From Paenibacillus_E sp042676385 (GTDB lineage Bacteria; Bacillota; Bacilli; Paenibacillales; NBRC-103111), in contig NZ_JBHTHA010000049.1 in NCBI RefSeq assembly GCF_042676385.1, positions 72,211 through 136,210 on the forward strand: DNA of 64,000 nt, read 5' to 3'. The notes under the pieces are model-generated. The model worked only from the letters and a program-made list of their open reading frames with translations, was not told where the DNA came from and ran no database searches. Numbering within the stretch: the first letter of the stretch is position 1; every line of letters begins with the position of its first letter. Positions 1-7,246 of the stretch are shown here, in pieces. Position numbers and translations under genes: made by a program.

Positions 1-912
1 TGGATACCTGTCGAAATCCATTTCTCGAAAATGGAGCTTTCCGATCGCAGCCAAATCCAACCGTTTTGTCGGCGTCGGATATCGATGCGGATAAGTCAAC
101 GCATACTGGATCGGGACGCGCATATCCGGATTGCCAAGTTGAGCGATAACACTGTTATCCACGAATTCAATATAGGAATGGATGACGCTTTCCGGATGGA
201 TGATAACTCCAATTTGATCGTACGTCAGATCGAATAGCCAGCGTGCTTCAATCACTTCGAGCCCTTTGTTCACCATCGTCGCAGAATCGATTGTAATCTT
301 TGCGCCCATCGACCAATTCGGATGCTGTAAAGCTTGCTCTACCGTTACCCCTTGTAGCTCCTCGCGCGTTCGATCCCGAAAAGAACCCCCTGAAGCTGTG
401 ATCGTGATCTTGGCTAATTCCGGCCGGTTCTCGCCATTCAAGCATTGAAAGATTGCTGAGTGCTCACTATCTATAGGCAGCAGAGCAACTCCCTTGCGTT
501 TCACAGCATCCGTTACGATATGGCCTGCGCTTACAAGAGTTTCTTTATTAGCCAGGCCAATATGCTTGCCTGCCTCAATTGCCGCAAGCGTCGGCTTCAA
601 TCCCTGACTGCCTACCAAGGCAGTCACCACAATATCCGCATCCGTTGAAGCCGCTACCTCTAGCAAACCTTCTTCTCCAAAGAGAACGCGGGTACCAGAG
701 GATACGTGCTGCTCAACTTCTTCAGCTAATTCCTTGGTTGCTACAGATACGATCTTCGGATGGAATTGTTTAACCTGTTTGATAATAAGCTTGCTGTTAT
801 ATCCGCCGGAAAGCGCCTCTACTTGAAAACGCTCGGGGGCATTCGCAACAATATCTAGCGTTTGAGTTCCAATCGATCCTGTTGACCCCAAGATCGCAAT
901 GCGTTTTATCAT
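1..912 (-). CDS. dxr: 1-deoxy-D-xylulose 5-phosphate reductoisomerase, 3' end cut by window
   Basis: This is the second enzyme of the MEP isoprenoid pathway, converting DXP to MEP with NADPH in the cytosol. The gene starts at ATG 912 and runs off the left edge, so 304 of about 380 residues are present. The N-terminus has the dinucleotide motif GSTGSIG (residues 9-15), and the metal-binding DSEHS motif lies at about residues 148-152. It lies 22 bp after cdsA, downstream of uppS, so lipid-carrier and isoprenoid precursor genes are grouped as in Bacillus subtilis. The identification is secure; only the C-terminus is missing. Confidence 0.95.
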   Translation of the reverse strand, partial: MIKRIAILGSTGSIGTQTLDIVANAPERFQVEALSGGYNSKLIIKQVKQFHPKIVSVATKELAEEVEQHVSSGTRVLFGEEGLLEVAASTDADIVVTALVGSQGLKPTLAAIEAGKHIGLANKETLVSAGHIVTDAVKRKGVALLPIDSEHSAIFQCLNGENRPELAKITITASGGSFRDRTREELQGVTVEQALQHPNWSMGAKITIDSATMVNKGLEVIEARWLFDLTYDQIGVIIHPESVIHSYIEFVDNSVIAQLGNPDMRVPIQYALTYPHRYPTPTKRLDLAAIGKLHFREMDFDRYP

Positions 913-934
913 AATCCACCTCGTACGTCTGCGG

Positions 935-1729
935 TTAGTGGGGAAGAATACCTAGCAAGTGGATAAAAGGAAATACAATCAGCCAGCTATCCACTCGATC
1001 TAAAACTCCACCATGTCCAGGAAGAAGCGTCCCTGTATCCTTTATGCCTTTTACCCGTTTATAGGCGGACTGAATTAAATCACCGATTTGTCCCACGATC
1101 GCGATAACTAATCCTAGCAAGATAGCCGTCCCAAAGGAAAGTAAGTCTGGCGCATACCATGCAAAGCCAAGTGCGACGAGCATTGAAACGATGATCCCGC
1201 CTACGGCGCCCTCGATTGATTTTTTAGGACTGATTTGAGGCCACAACGGGTTCTTACCAATCATGGACCCGATAAAATAAGCTCCTGAATCCGTTGCCCA
1301 TATGCACACAAACACCAGCACAGTCCAAAACAACCCATGTTCGGGCATACGCGTAGAGATCATATAATAAAAACCAAGTCCTATGTAAATGGCGCCCAGC
1401 AATATGATCGAAACTTGATCGATGGTTATTGAATTTTTGGAAGCGACTGTGATGAAAAGGAGCACAAACATGGCGAGCCATATAATGGCTGTGGCATTGA
1501 CAGGAAGAGAAATACCCAGCATTCCCCAAGGAATCGTTAGGAGCAGCAGAGCAATCAGGCCTACAAAAGAGGATAATTTATGTGATGTAAAACCATTCAT
1601 TTGAATATATTCCCGATAACCAATAATCGAGAGCAGAACGATTAAGCCGGCGTACCAGTACCCACCTAGCACTAACAGCGTGATGAAAACCAGTCCAGCG
1701 ATAACCCCTGTGATGATCCTCTGCTTCAA
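935..1729 (-). CDS. cdsA: Phosphatidate cytidylyltransferase (CDP-diglyceride synthase)
   Basis: Integral membrane enzyme that makes CDP-diacylglycerol from phosphatidate and CTP, the branch point of phospholipid synthesis. The 264-residue product is strongly hydrophobic with about seven or eight membrane segments. Near the C-terminus it carries the CdsA family signature: SAYKR, then KD, then PGHGG and LDR (about residues 221-245). The start is a TTG at 1729, preceded by GGAGGAG at a good distance. It lies between uppS and dxr in the conserved order frr-uppS-cdsA-dxr. Confidence 0.95.
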   Translation of the reverse strand: MKQRIITGVIAGLVFITLLVLGGYWYAGLIVLLSIIGYREYIQMNGFTSHKLSSFVGLIALLLLTIPWGMLGISLPVNATAIIWLAMFVLLFITVASKNSITIDQVSIILLGAIYIGLGFYYMISTRMPEHGLFWTVLVFVCIWATDSGAYFIGSMIGKNPLWPQISPKKSIEGAVGGIIVSMLVALGFAWYAPDLLSFGTAILLGLVIAIVGQIGDLIQSAYKRVKGIKDTGTLLPGHGGVLDRVDSWLIVFPFIHLLGILPH

Positions 1730-1790
1730 GATAGACTCCTCCTAGATGACAAAAACTTCATAAACAGCGTCTAGTCCGAAACATATGGGC

Positions 1791-2567
1791 TTAAATACCG
1801 CCGTACCTTCTCGCTCGACGCTGATATTCAGCAATCGCCTGCATAAATAACGCTTCTGTGAATTCCGGCCAATACGCATCCGTAAACCACAATTCCGAAT
1901 ATGCTAACTGCCAAAGCAGAAAATTGCTTAAGCGCAGTTCGCCGCTAGTGCGGATTAACAGATCCGGGTCCGGTAAATCCGAGGTTAACATATAGGAAGA
2001 AAAGCGTGCCTCATCGAGTTCTTCGGCCTGAAGGGTGCCGTTCTGTACATCACGAATAATATCTTGAACACCGGCAATCATTTCTTTGCGACCGCCATAA
2101 TTCAAGGCAAAATTGAGAATGAGTCCAGTGTTGTCCTTCGTACGTTCGATAGCCCCTTCTATCGCTTTAAGCGTATAATCAGGCAAGCCTTCTTTCCAAC
2201 CCGTCATCCGGATACGAACGTTATTTTCAATAAGCTCTTCGATCTCCAGCGGAAAAAACTCCTGGGGAAGTTTCATCAGAAATTCGACTTCTTCCTTCGG
2301 TCTCTTCCAATTTTCCGTCGAAAAAGCATACATCGTCAGTACTTTTACGCCGATATTATTCGCTGCCATTGTAATTTTCTTGACATTTTTCATACCGGAA
2401 TGGTGCCCGGCTACGCGAGGTAACCCTCTTTGCTTTGCCCAGCGTCCGTTACCGTCCATGATGATCGCCACATGTGCAGGCACATTATCCAAATCAATGT
2501 CAGGAAACTCTGAAGCGGTGCCGTCCTTGGACGTATTTCCTAACCATTTCTTTAACGGTTTGAGCAT
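1791..2567 (-). CDS. uppS: Isoprenyl transferase (undecaprenyl diphosphate synthase)
   Basis: Cis-prenyltransferase that condenses isopentenyl diphosphate units onto farnesyl diphosphate to make the C55 lipid carrier for peptidoglycan. The 258-residue protein has the MDGNGRW substrate-binding motif with Asp38, an AGHHSG motif just after it, and the C-terminal RTSGE-RLSNF-LWQ region typical of the family. Start ATG 2567 has an AGGGAGG ribosome site. It is followed by cdsA and preceded by a hairpin after frr, so it may be read partly by read-through from frr. Confidence 0.96.
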   Translation of the reverse strand: MLKPLKKWLGNTSKDGTASEFPDIDLDNVPAHVAIIMDGNGRWAKQRGLPRVAGHHSGMKNVKKITMAANNIGVKVLTMYAFSTENWKRPKEEVEFLMKLPQEFFPLEIEELIENNVRIRMTGWKEGLPDYTLKAIEGAIERTKDNTGLILNFALNYGGRKEMIAGVQDIIRDVQNGTLQAEELDEARFSSYMLTSDLPDPDLLIRTSGELRLSNFLLWQLAYSELWFTDAYWPEFTEALFMQAIAEYQRRARRYGGI

Positions 2568-2596
2568 CGTTGTTCCTCCCTACTCAAGGAAAGATG

Positions 2597-2624
2597 AAAA
2601 ACCCCCAGCTAATACCCCGGGGGC
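2597..2624 (-). terminator. Terminator after frr
   Basis: On the minus strand a CCCCC / GGGGG stem closes a 12-nt loop and is followed by five Ts, 10 bp past the frr stop. It looks like a factor-independent terminator, possibly leaky because uppS follows at once with no obvious promoter. Confidence 0.7.
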
Positions 2625-2633
2625 GTATCTAAT

Positions 2634-3188
2634 TTAAACTTCCATAATTTCTTTCTCTTTAGCGGCTAGTACTTTTTCGACTTCCGCAACGAACTTATCT
2701 GTAAATTTCTGAATATCCTCTTGGTGTTTCCTCGATTCATCTTCAGAAATGCCAGCTTTTTCAAGCTTTTTGATCTCGTCATTGGCATCGCGACGAATGT
2801 TTCGGATCGCTACTTTTGCTTCCTCACCGAATTTTTTCGTCATCTTCACGAGCTCTGCCCGGCGCTCTTCCGTCAAAGCCGGTATCACAATGCGGATCAC
2901 ACTGCCATCATTTGATGGCGTAAGACCCAGATCCGATTTCATGATCGCTTTTTCGATTGCGCCCATAGAGCTTTTGTCCCATGGTTGGATGATCAAAGAC
3001 CGGGAATCTGGTGTAGTTAAATTAGCAAGCTGATTTACAGGTGTCATTGCACCATAATATTCAACTTGAATACGATCCAAAAGCGAAGGCGTCGCTCGAC
3101 CTGCGCGAAGCGATGTCAAATCTCTTCTCAACGCGCCAATTGCTTTTTCCATCCGATCTTCGGCGTTCTTTTTAATGGATTGTGGCAT
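2634..3188 (-). CDS. frr: Ribosome recycling factor
   Basis: RRF works with EF-G to split post-termination ribosomes. The 184-residue length is standard. Visible family features are the N-terminal helix, LRAGRATPSLLDRI-VEYYG, the NLTTPDSRSL strand, and the long C-terminal helices with RR-ANDEIKKLEK. Start ATG 3188 is 3 bp after the pyrH stop, so pyrH and frr are co-transcribed and probably translationally linked. The order tsf-pyrH-frr-uppS is conserved in Bacillota. Confidence 0.97.
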   Translation of the reverse strand: MPQSIKKNAEDRMEKAIGALRRDLTSLRAGRATPSLLDRIQVEYYGAMTPVNQLANLTTPDSRSLIIQPWDKSSMGAIEKAIMKSDLGLTPSNDGSVIRIVIPALTEERRAELVKMTKKFGEEAKVAIRNIRRDANDEIKKLEKAGISEDESRKHQEDIQKFTDKFVAEVEKVLAAKEKEIMEV

Positions 3189-3191
3189 ATC

Positions 3192-3917
3192 TTAGACACT
3201 CCCTTTAACTGTAGTCCCAATTTTCTCGCCAAGGACAACGCGTTTGATATTCCCTTGTTCCGTAATATTGAACACCACTAACGGGATGTTGTTATCCATA
3301 CAAAGGGAAGAAGCGGTGGAGTCCATGACACCTAAATTGTTGCTAAGAACTTCCATATAGGTCAAAGTTTCATACTTTTTGGCAGATGGGTCTTTAAATG
3401 GATCAGCCGAGTAAACCCCGTCTACCTTGTTCTTCGCCATAAGAATAACTTCCGCTTCAATTTCAGCCGCTCTTAAAGCAGCCGTCGTATCTGTCGAGAA
3501 GTAAGGATTTCCTGTGCCAGCCGCAAAAATAACAACTCTGCCTTTTTCCAGATGACGAATGGCTTTGCGTCGAATATAGGGCTCCGCTACCTGCTGCATC
3601 GTAATTGAAGATTGAACTCTTGTCGGCACATCAATCGTTTCGAGTGCATCCTGCAAAGCAAGGGAGTTCATGACGGTAGCCAGCATTCCCATGTAATCTG
3701 CTGTCGCCCGGTCCATCCCTTTTTCGCTTCCAGCAATACCTCTCCATATGTTGCCTCCGCCTACCACGATGGCTACTTCAACATTTAATTCGATAACATC
3801 CTTCACCTGTTGTGCGATAGAGGTAATGACTTCTGAATCGATGCCGTAGCCTTGCTGTCCAGCCAAAGCTTCCCCGCTTAATTTCAGTATGATTCTTTTA
3901 TAAAAAGGTTGCACCAA
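3192..3917 (-). CDS. pyrH: UMP kinase
   Basis: Hexameric amino-acid-kinase-family enzyme that phosphorylates UMP to UDP, feeding all pyrimidine nucleotides. The 241-residue protein begins with the KLSGEAL phosphate-binding strand, then VVGGGNIWRG, RATADYMGM and the C-terminal TAASLC (seen as STASSLCMDNN). Two starts are possible: TTG 3917 (8 nt from GGAGGG) or GTG 3914; the first is used here. It follows the tsf terminator and probably has its own weak promoter in the 50 bp upstream, although none is clear. Confidence 0.96.
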   Translation of the reverse strand: MVQPFYKRIILKLSGEALAGQQGYGIDSEVITSIAQQVKDVIELNVEVAIVVGGGNIWRGIAGSEKGMDRATADYMGMLATVMNSLALQDALETIDVPTRVQSSITMQQVAEPYIRRKAIRHLEKGRVVIFAAGTGNPYFSTDTTAALRAAEIEAEVILMAKNKVDGVYSADPFKDPSAKKYETLTYMEVLSNNLGVMDSTASSLCMDNNIPLVVFNITEQGNIKRVVLGEKIGTTVKGSV

Positions 3918-3966
3918 CTTGTATACCCTCCGTTTCGATACATAAAGCAGGTCTTGCCTAGTAGCT

Positions 3967-3998
3967 AAAAAAGAAGGAACACCAAGTGTTCCATCTTC
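3967..3998 (-). terminator. Terminator after tsf
   Basis: On the minus strand a GGAACAC/GTGTTCC stem with a 3-nt loop, extended outward by GAAG/CTTC, is followed by six Ts, a few bases past the tsf stop. This is a strong intrinsic terminator shape. Confidence 0.85.
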
Positions 3999-4009
3999 GG
4001 AAAAACGTA

Positions 4010-4660
4010 TTAGAGTTTAACTTGGGACATAACTTCTTCCGCGAAGTTCTCTTGTTTTTTCTCAAGTCCTTCGCCAAGCGCGAAACGCACGAAACGACGG
4101 ATCGAAATGTTCTCGCCGATTGTTGCGATTTTCTCGTTCAACAATTGCTCGATTGTTTTATCTGGATCTTTAACGAAAGGCTGCTCCATTAAGCAATACT
4201 CTTCGTAGTATTTACCAATGCGGCCTTCAACCATTTTGTCAACGATTTTTTCAGGCTTGCCTTCGTTCAACGCTTGGTTGCGAAGAATTTCTTTTTCTTT
4301 TTCCAATGCTTCTGTTGGCACTTCTTCACGACGAACATAAGATGGGCTTGCAGCCGCGATATGCATAGCGATGTCTCTGCAGAATGCTTTGAATTGATCC
4401 GTTTTACCTACGAAGTCAGTTTCACAGTTGATTTCAACCAGAACGCCAACTTTACCGCCTGCGTGAATGTAGGATTCTACAGCGCCTTCTGTAGCAATAC
4501 GTCCAGCTTTGTTAGCTGCAGCGGAAAGACCTTTCTCGCGAAGCAATTCTCCTGCTTTCGTCAAATCACCGTTTGCTTCTTCAAGCGCTTTTTTGCAATC
4601 CAACATACCTGCGCCTGTTTTTTCACGTAATTCTTTTACCTGTGCTGCTGTAACTGCCAT
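4010..4660 (-). CDS. tsf: Elongation factor Ts, short form
   Basis: EF-Ts is the nucleotide exchange factor for EF-Tu. The 216-residue protein has the N-terminal UBA-like domain (VKELREKTGAGMLDCKKAL, about residues 9-27) and the TDFV motif that enters the EF-Tu site (about residues 79-83). It is about 75 residues shorter than the roughly 290-residue Bacillus subtilis protein because only one copy of the central core repeat is present, as in the short EF-Ts forms known from some bacteria. The C-terminal EGLEKKQENFAEEV helix is retained. It lies after rpsB, with a hairpin between. Confidence 0.96.
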   Translation of the reverse strand: MAVTAAQVKELREKTGAGMLDCKKALEEANGDLTKAGELLREKGLSAAANKAGRIATEGAVESYIHAGGKVGVLVEINCETDFVGKTDQFKAFCRDIAMHIAAASPSYVRREEVPTEALEKEKEILRNQALNEGKPEKIVDKMVEGRIGKYYEEYCLMEQPFVKDPDKTIEQLLNEKIATIGENISIRRFVRFALGEGLEKKQENFAEEVMSQVKL

Positions 4661-4706
4661 TGGTAAGAACCTCCCGATAATTATATGTAGTTATATACTA
4701 CGCTTT

Positions 4707-4752
4707 AAAAAAAGGGTGGTGACAGGCTGTTACACCTTCCAACCACCCTTTT
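4707..4752 (-). terminator. Hairpin/terminator between rpsB and tsf
   Basis: On the minus strand AAAAGGGTGGT pairs with ACCACCCTTTT around a loop of about 24 nt and is followed by Ts. It sits 14 bp past the rpsB stop. No clear promoter follows before tsf, so it may be a partial terminator or attenuator that lowers tsf relative to rpsB. Confidence 0.7.
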
Positions 4753-4765
4753 CACATTCCTATAA

Positions 4766-5464
4766 TTAAGCTGTTGTTTGTTCGCCTTGGTGTGCTTCGA
4801 TAACTGCGTCAGCAATTTTTGCAGTCAGCAATTTCACTGCGCGAATCGCATCATCGTTACCAGGAATCACATAGTCGATTTCGTCCGGATCACAGTTAGT
4901 ATCTACGATACCAACGATTGGGATACCCAATTTGCGAGCTTCAGCAACAGCAATGCGCTCTTTGCGAGGGTCGATAACGAACAACGCGCTAGGCAGACCT
5001 TTCATGTTCTTGATGCCGCCCAGGAATTTCTCAAGACGATCTTTCTCTTTACGGAGAATAATAACTTCTTTCTTAGGAAGAACTTCGAATGTACCGTCTT
5101 CTTCCCATCTTTCGAGTTCTTTCAAACGATCAATACGCTTTTGGATTGTTTGGAAGTTAGTCAGCGTACCACCCAACCAACGTTGGTTGATGTAGTACAT
5201 GCCGCAACGCTCAGCTTCTTCAGCAACTGAATCTTGAGCTTGTTTTTTCGTACCTACGAAAAGAATCGTTCCATTCTCTTCGGAAACGGATTTAACAAAG
5301 TTGTAAGCTTCTTCAACTTTTTTAACCGTTTTTTGCAGGTCGATGATGTAAATTCCGTTTCTTTCAGTAAAAATGTACTTGTCCATTTTCGGGTTCCAAC
5401 GACGAGTTTGGTGACCGAAATGTACGCCAGCTTCTAAAAGCTGTTTCATGGAGATAACTGCCAT
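4766..5464 (-). CDS. rpsB: 30S ribosomal protein S2
   Basis: S2 binds 16S rRNA on the back of the 30S head-body junction. The 232-residue product has the family motifs MKQLLEAGVHFGHQTRRWNP at the N-terminus, FVGTKKQAQ, NQRWLGGTLTNF and IVDTNCDPD. The open frame extends 30 codons further upstream, but ATG 5464 is preceded by AAGGGAGG at proper spacing and begins with the conserved sequence, so it is preferred. A good sigma-A promoter and a leader of about 120 nt lie upstream. Confidence 0.97.
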   Translation of the reverse strand: MAVISMKQLLEAGVHFGHQTRRWNPKMDKYIFTERNGIYIIDLQKTVKKVEEAYNFVKSVSEENGTILFVGTKKQAQDSVAEEAERCGMYYINQRWLGGTLTNFQTIQKRIDRLKELERWEEDGTFEVLPKKEVIILRKEKDRLEKFLGGIKNMKGLPSALFVIDPRKERIAVAEARKLGIPIVGIVDTNCDPDEIDYVIPGNDDAIRAVKLLTAKIADAVIEAHQGEQTTA

Positions 5465-5587
5465 CTCCAATCCCTCCCTTAAAATGGTTTTTGTGGTATC
5501 CGCCGCCGGTCGCATCTTCGCATAAAACTTACCAAAGTAAGCACCATTATGCAAATTGACGGGCGTGTGTTTTTAACACCGTGAATA

Positions 5588-5616
5588 AATATACCATAAC
5601 TCAAATGCCTATGCAA
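5588..5616 (-). promoter_or_regulatory. Sigma-A promoter of rpsB
   Basis: Minus-strand TTGCAT, a 17-bp spacer and TATATT, in the gap between the preceding terminator and rpsB. The expected transcript would have a leader of about 115 nt, long enough for ribosomal-protein leader control, though no recognised leader motif was identified. Confidence 0.75.
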
Positions 5617-5687
5617 CCTTTTGTCATGATAGTCATCATGCCCTATTTTTTACTTCTTGATGTAGGTCAAGCAGCACGTCTGCAAAC

Positions 5688-5728
5688 AAAAACAGACCCC
5701 GCAAAAGATCGTTTTGCCGGTCTGTTTT
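5688..5728 (-). terminator. Terminator at the end of the fla/che-sigD block
   Basis: Minus-strand stem AAAACAGACC/GGTCTGTTTT with an inner GCAAAAC/GTTTTGC arm, then a T-rich tail, directly after the stop of the MltG-like gene. It separates the motility block from rpsB. Confidence 0.85.
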
Positions 5729-5729
5729 A

Positions 5730-6245
5730 TTATTGAGCTGCAATTAGATTGGAAACCACTTTCTGCATATCCATCGCGCCTTCAAACACATGATAACCAA
5801 TTTGAATTTTGACGGAACCGCCTTGTTTCTCAAGTTCTGTCATGAAAGCTTTACGATCTGTAATGATGCCGGACTTCAAAAGCAATTCAGTGACCGCTGT
5901 AGCGTCGAGATTAGGCTGGACGTAGATTACGATTCGCTGTTCGGCTGATGTACTGCCGGATGGAGGCTGATCTTTCGGTTTAGAAGTGGCCAGCTTATCC
6001 TTTTCTTCCTGCACCTTCTTCTGAACAGCCGCATCATAATCAGCTTGTGTGTAGACTTTTGTTGCTTTGTCAAATACCTGATAATATTTAGACGCCTGAT
6101 CCTTTAACTTCAGAGGATCCAATTCGTCGAGCGGGGTGGCGCTTGATCCGGGTGCACTAGGCCTTACAGCCATGATCTGCAGCAAAACGGCTCCTATGAT
6201 AATCCCCGTGCCGATTCCGTATACATATGATCGGTTCTTAAACAC
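5730..6245 (-). CDS. Membrane-anchored MltG/YceG-like protein without catalytic domain
   Basis: The 171-residue product has one N-terminal membrane segment (about residues 9-26), a Lys/Asp-rich linker (about 55-105) and a C-terminal part of about 65 residues. That part, with VTELLLKSGIITD and a GYHVFEG-like stretch, resembles the N-terminal LysM-like region of MltG (YceG) endolytic transglycosylases. The transglycosylase domain itself is absent, so enzymatic activity is unlikely. Start GTG 6245 overlaps the upstream stop by 8 nt and has an AGGAGG site. It is the last gene of the motility block; a link to wall or flagellum placement is only inference. Confidence 0.7.
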   Translation of the reverse strand: MFKNRSYVYGIGTGIIIGAVLLQIMAVRPSAPGSSATPLDELDPLKLKDQASKYYQVFDKATKVYTQADYDAAVQKKVQEEKDKLATSKPKDQPPSGSTSAEQRIVIYVQPNLDATAVTELLLKSGIITDRKAFMTELEKQGGSVKIQIGYHVFEGAMDMQKVVSNLIAAQ

Positions 6246-6855
6246 GTGACTTTTCCTCCTGACTGGAGAGCTGCAGGATCAGACTCACTTCACCTTTATT
6301 CATACCAAGTTTCTTGGCAATAGCTTCAACACTTTTCCCTTGATCATGCAAGCTGAAAAGCTCAGCATATCTGGTTTTCATGCTTAGTCCTGTATATATG
6401 GGCTCAAGGACGGGGTCTTCCTGTACAGTTTCCATCTGCCTTGTGTGTAATTCCGCTTGAACCAATTGTTGAGATTCCTGCTGGGAGGATATTGACTCTA
6501 TTGAAGCACCAGACACCGGATTAGCTGAGCTAAAAGATTTCAAGTTAAGCTGCTGATTCACATGAACTTTGGTTAATTCTTGGGAAAGCTCATGCTTTTG
6601 TTTCTCGAGTGATTCCAATCTGCCCGCAAGTTTGGCTAGTTCCACCTCGTAATCCTGTTTGGTCCGTGAGAACAAATCAAGAAGCGCTTGATTCTGCTCG
6701 TCCATTTCGGCAGCAAAATGCTCTATCGTCTCTTCGATCTCTTGGACAACGTTCGTTTTGGCAGAGACTGCTGCCTCTTTTTTTGGAATGAATCGTGCAT
6801 AGACGATGATTACGAGACCGAGAAGCACGACATACATCAAAGGCTTCATGTCCAA
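6238..6855 (-). CDS. SwrB-like (DUF6115-type) membrane protein
   Basis: The 205-residue protein has an N-terminal membrane anchor (about residues 6-22), a long charged coiled coil (about 30-95) and a C-terminal helix-turn-helix-like stretch (YAELFSLHDQGKSVEAIAKK, about 160-180). In Bacillus subtilis swrB occupies the same place after sigD and before rpsB; there it promotes flagellar basal-body maturation. Position and architecture match, although sequence identity to SwrB cannot be judged here. The start is TTG 6855 with AAAGGTGA upstream; the ATG two codons later is too far from that site. Confidence 0.7.
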   Translation of the reverse strand: MDMKPLMYVVLLGLVIIVYARFIPKKEAAVSAKTNVVQEIEETIEHFAAEMDEQNQALLDLFSRTKQDYEVELAKLAGRLESLEKQKHELSQELTKVHVNQQLNLKSFSSANPVSGASIESISSQQESQQLVQAELHTRQMETVQEDPVLEPIYTGLSMKTRYAELFSLHDQGKSVEAIAKKLGMNKGEVSLILQLSSQEEKSRV

Positions 6856-6889
6856 GCTGTCTCACCTTTTCTATAATGAAATAACGTGA

Positions 6890-7225
6890 TTATAGCGATA
6901 AATCAATATGATGCCCTTTATACGGATGCTCTGGATAAGGACTATTTGCGCTAGAAGAAACAGTAGTTGACTCCGAATTCGCATTATTCTCATTTTTATG
7001 CGCTTGCTGCTTCTGATGCTTGCGGCTTTGACGATCCTTACCATTGGTTCGAGCACTTTCTTCTAACTTACTACTGCGCCCGCGGTCGAGCTCCGTCGTT
7101 TGCGCCGACTGATTCTCAAGAATCGTCTCATCCTGCCGCGGCTTTTGCATAAGTTGATTTTGCCTTTGGCCTGCCTCATCATTTTTATGTACGGCAAACT
7201 GTAAATCAATGGATTTCATGCTCAT
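6890..7225 (-). CDS. Small hydrophilic protein, unknown function
   Basis: This 111-residue protein is not recognised. It is strongly polar, rich in Gln, Lys, Ser and Asn, without membrane segments or cysteines, and is probably disordered in the middle (about residues 20-95). The ends look more ordered: MKSIDLQFAVHKNDEAGQ at the start and YKGHHIDLSL at the end. A GGAG site precedes ATG 7225. It lies 21 bp after a FapA-like gene and 34 bp before the SwrB-like gene, so it is co-transcribed with late motility genes. Confidence 0.6.
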   Translation of the reverse strand: MSMKSIDLQFAVHKNDEAGQRQNQLMQKPRQDETILENQSAQTTELDRGRSSKLEESARTNGKDRQSRKHQKQQAHKNENNANSESTTVSSSANSPYPEHPYKGHHIDLSL

Positions 7226-7246
7226 TTAGATAAGCATCTCCTTCAA

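Noticed and set aside
5465..5554. A 30-codon N-terminal extension of ribosomal protein S2
   Set aside because: The internal ATG has a strong ribosome site and begins the conserved N-terminus; the extension lies in the leader.
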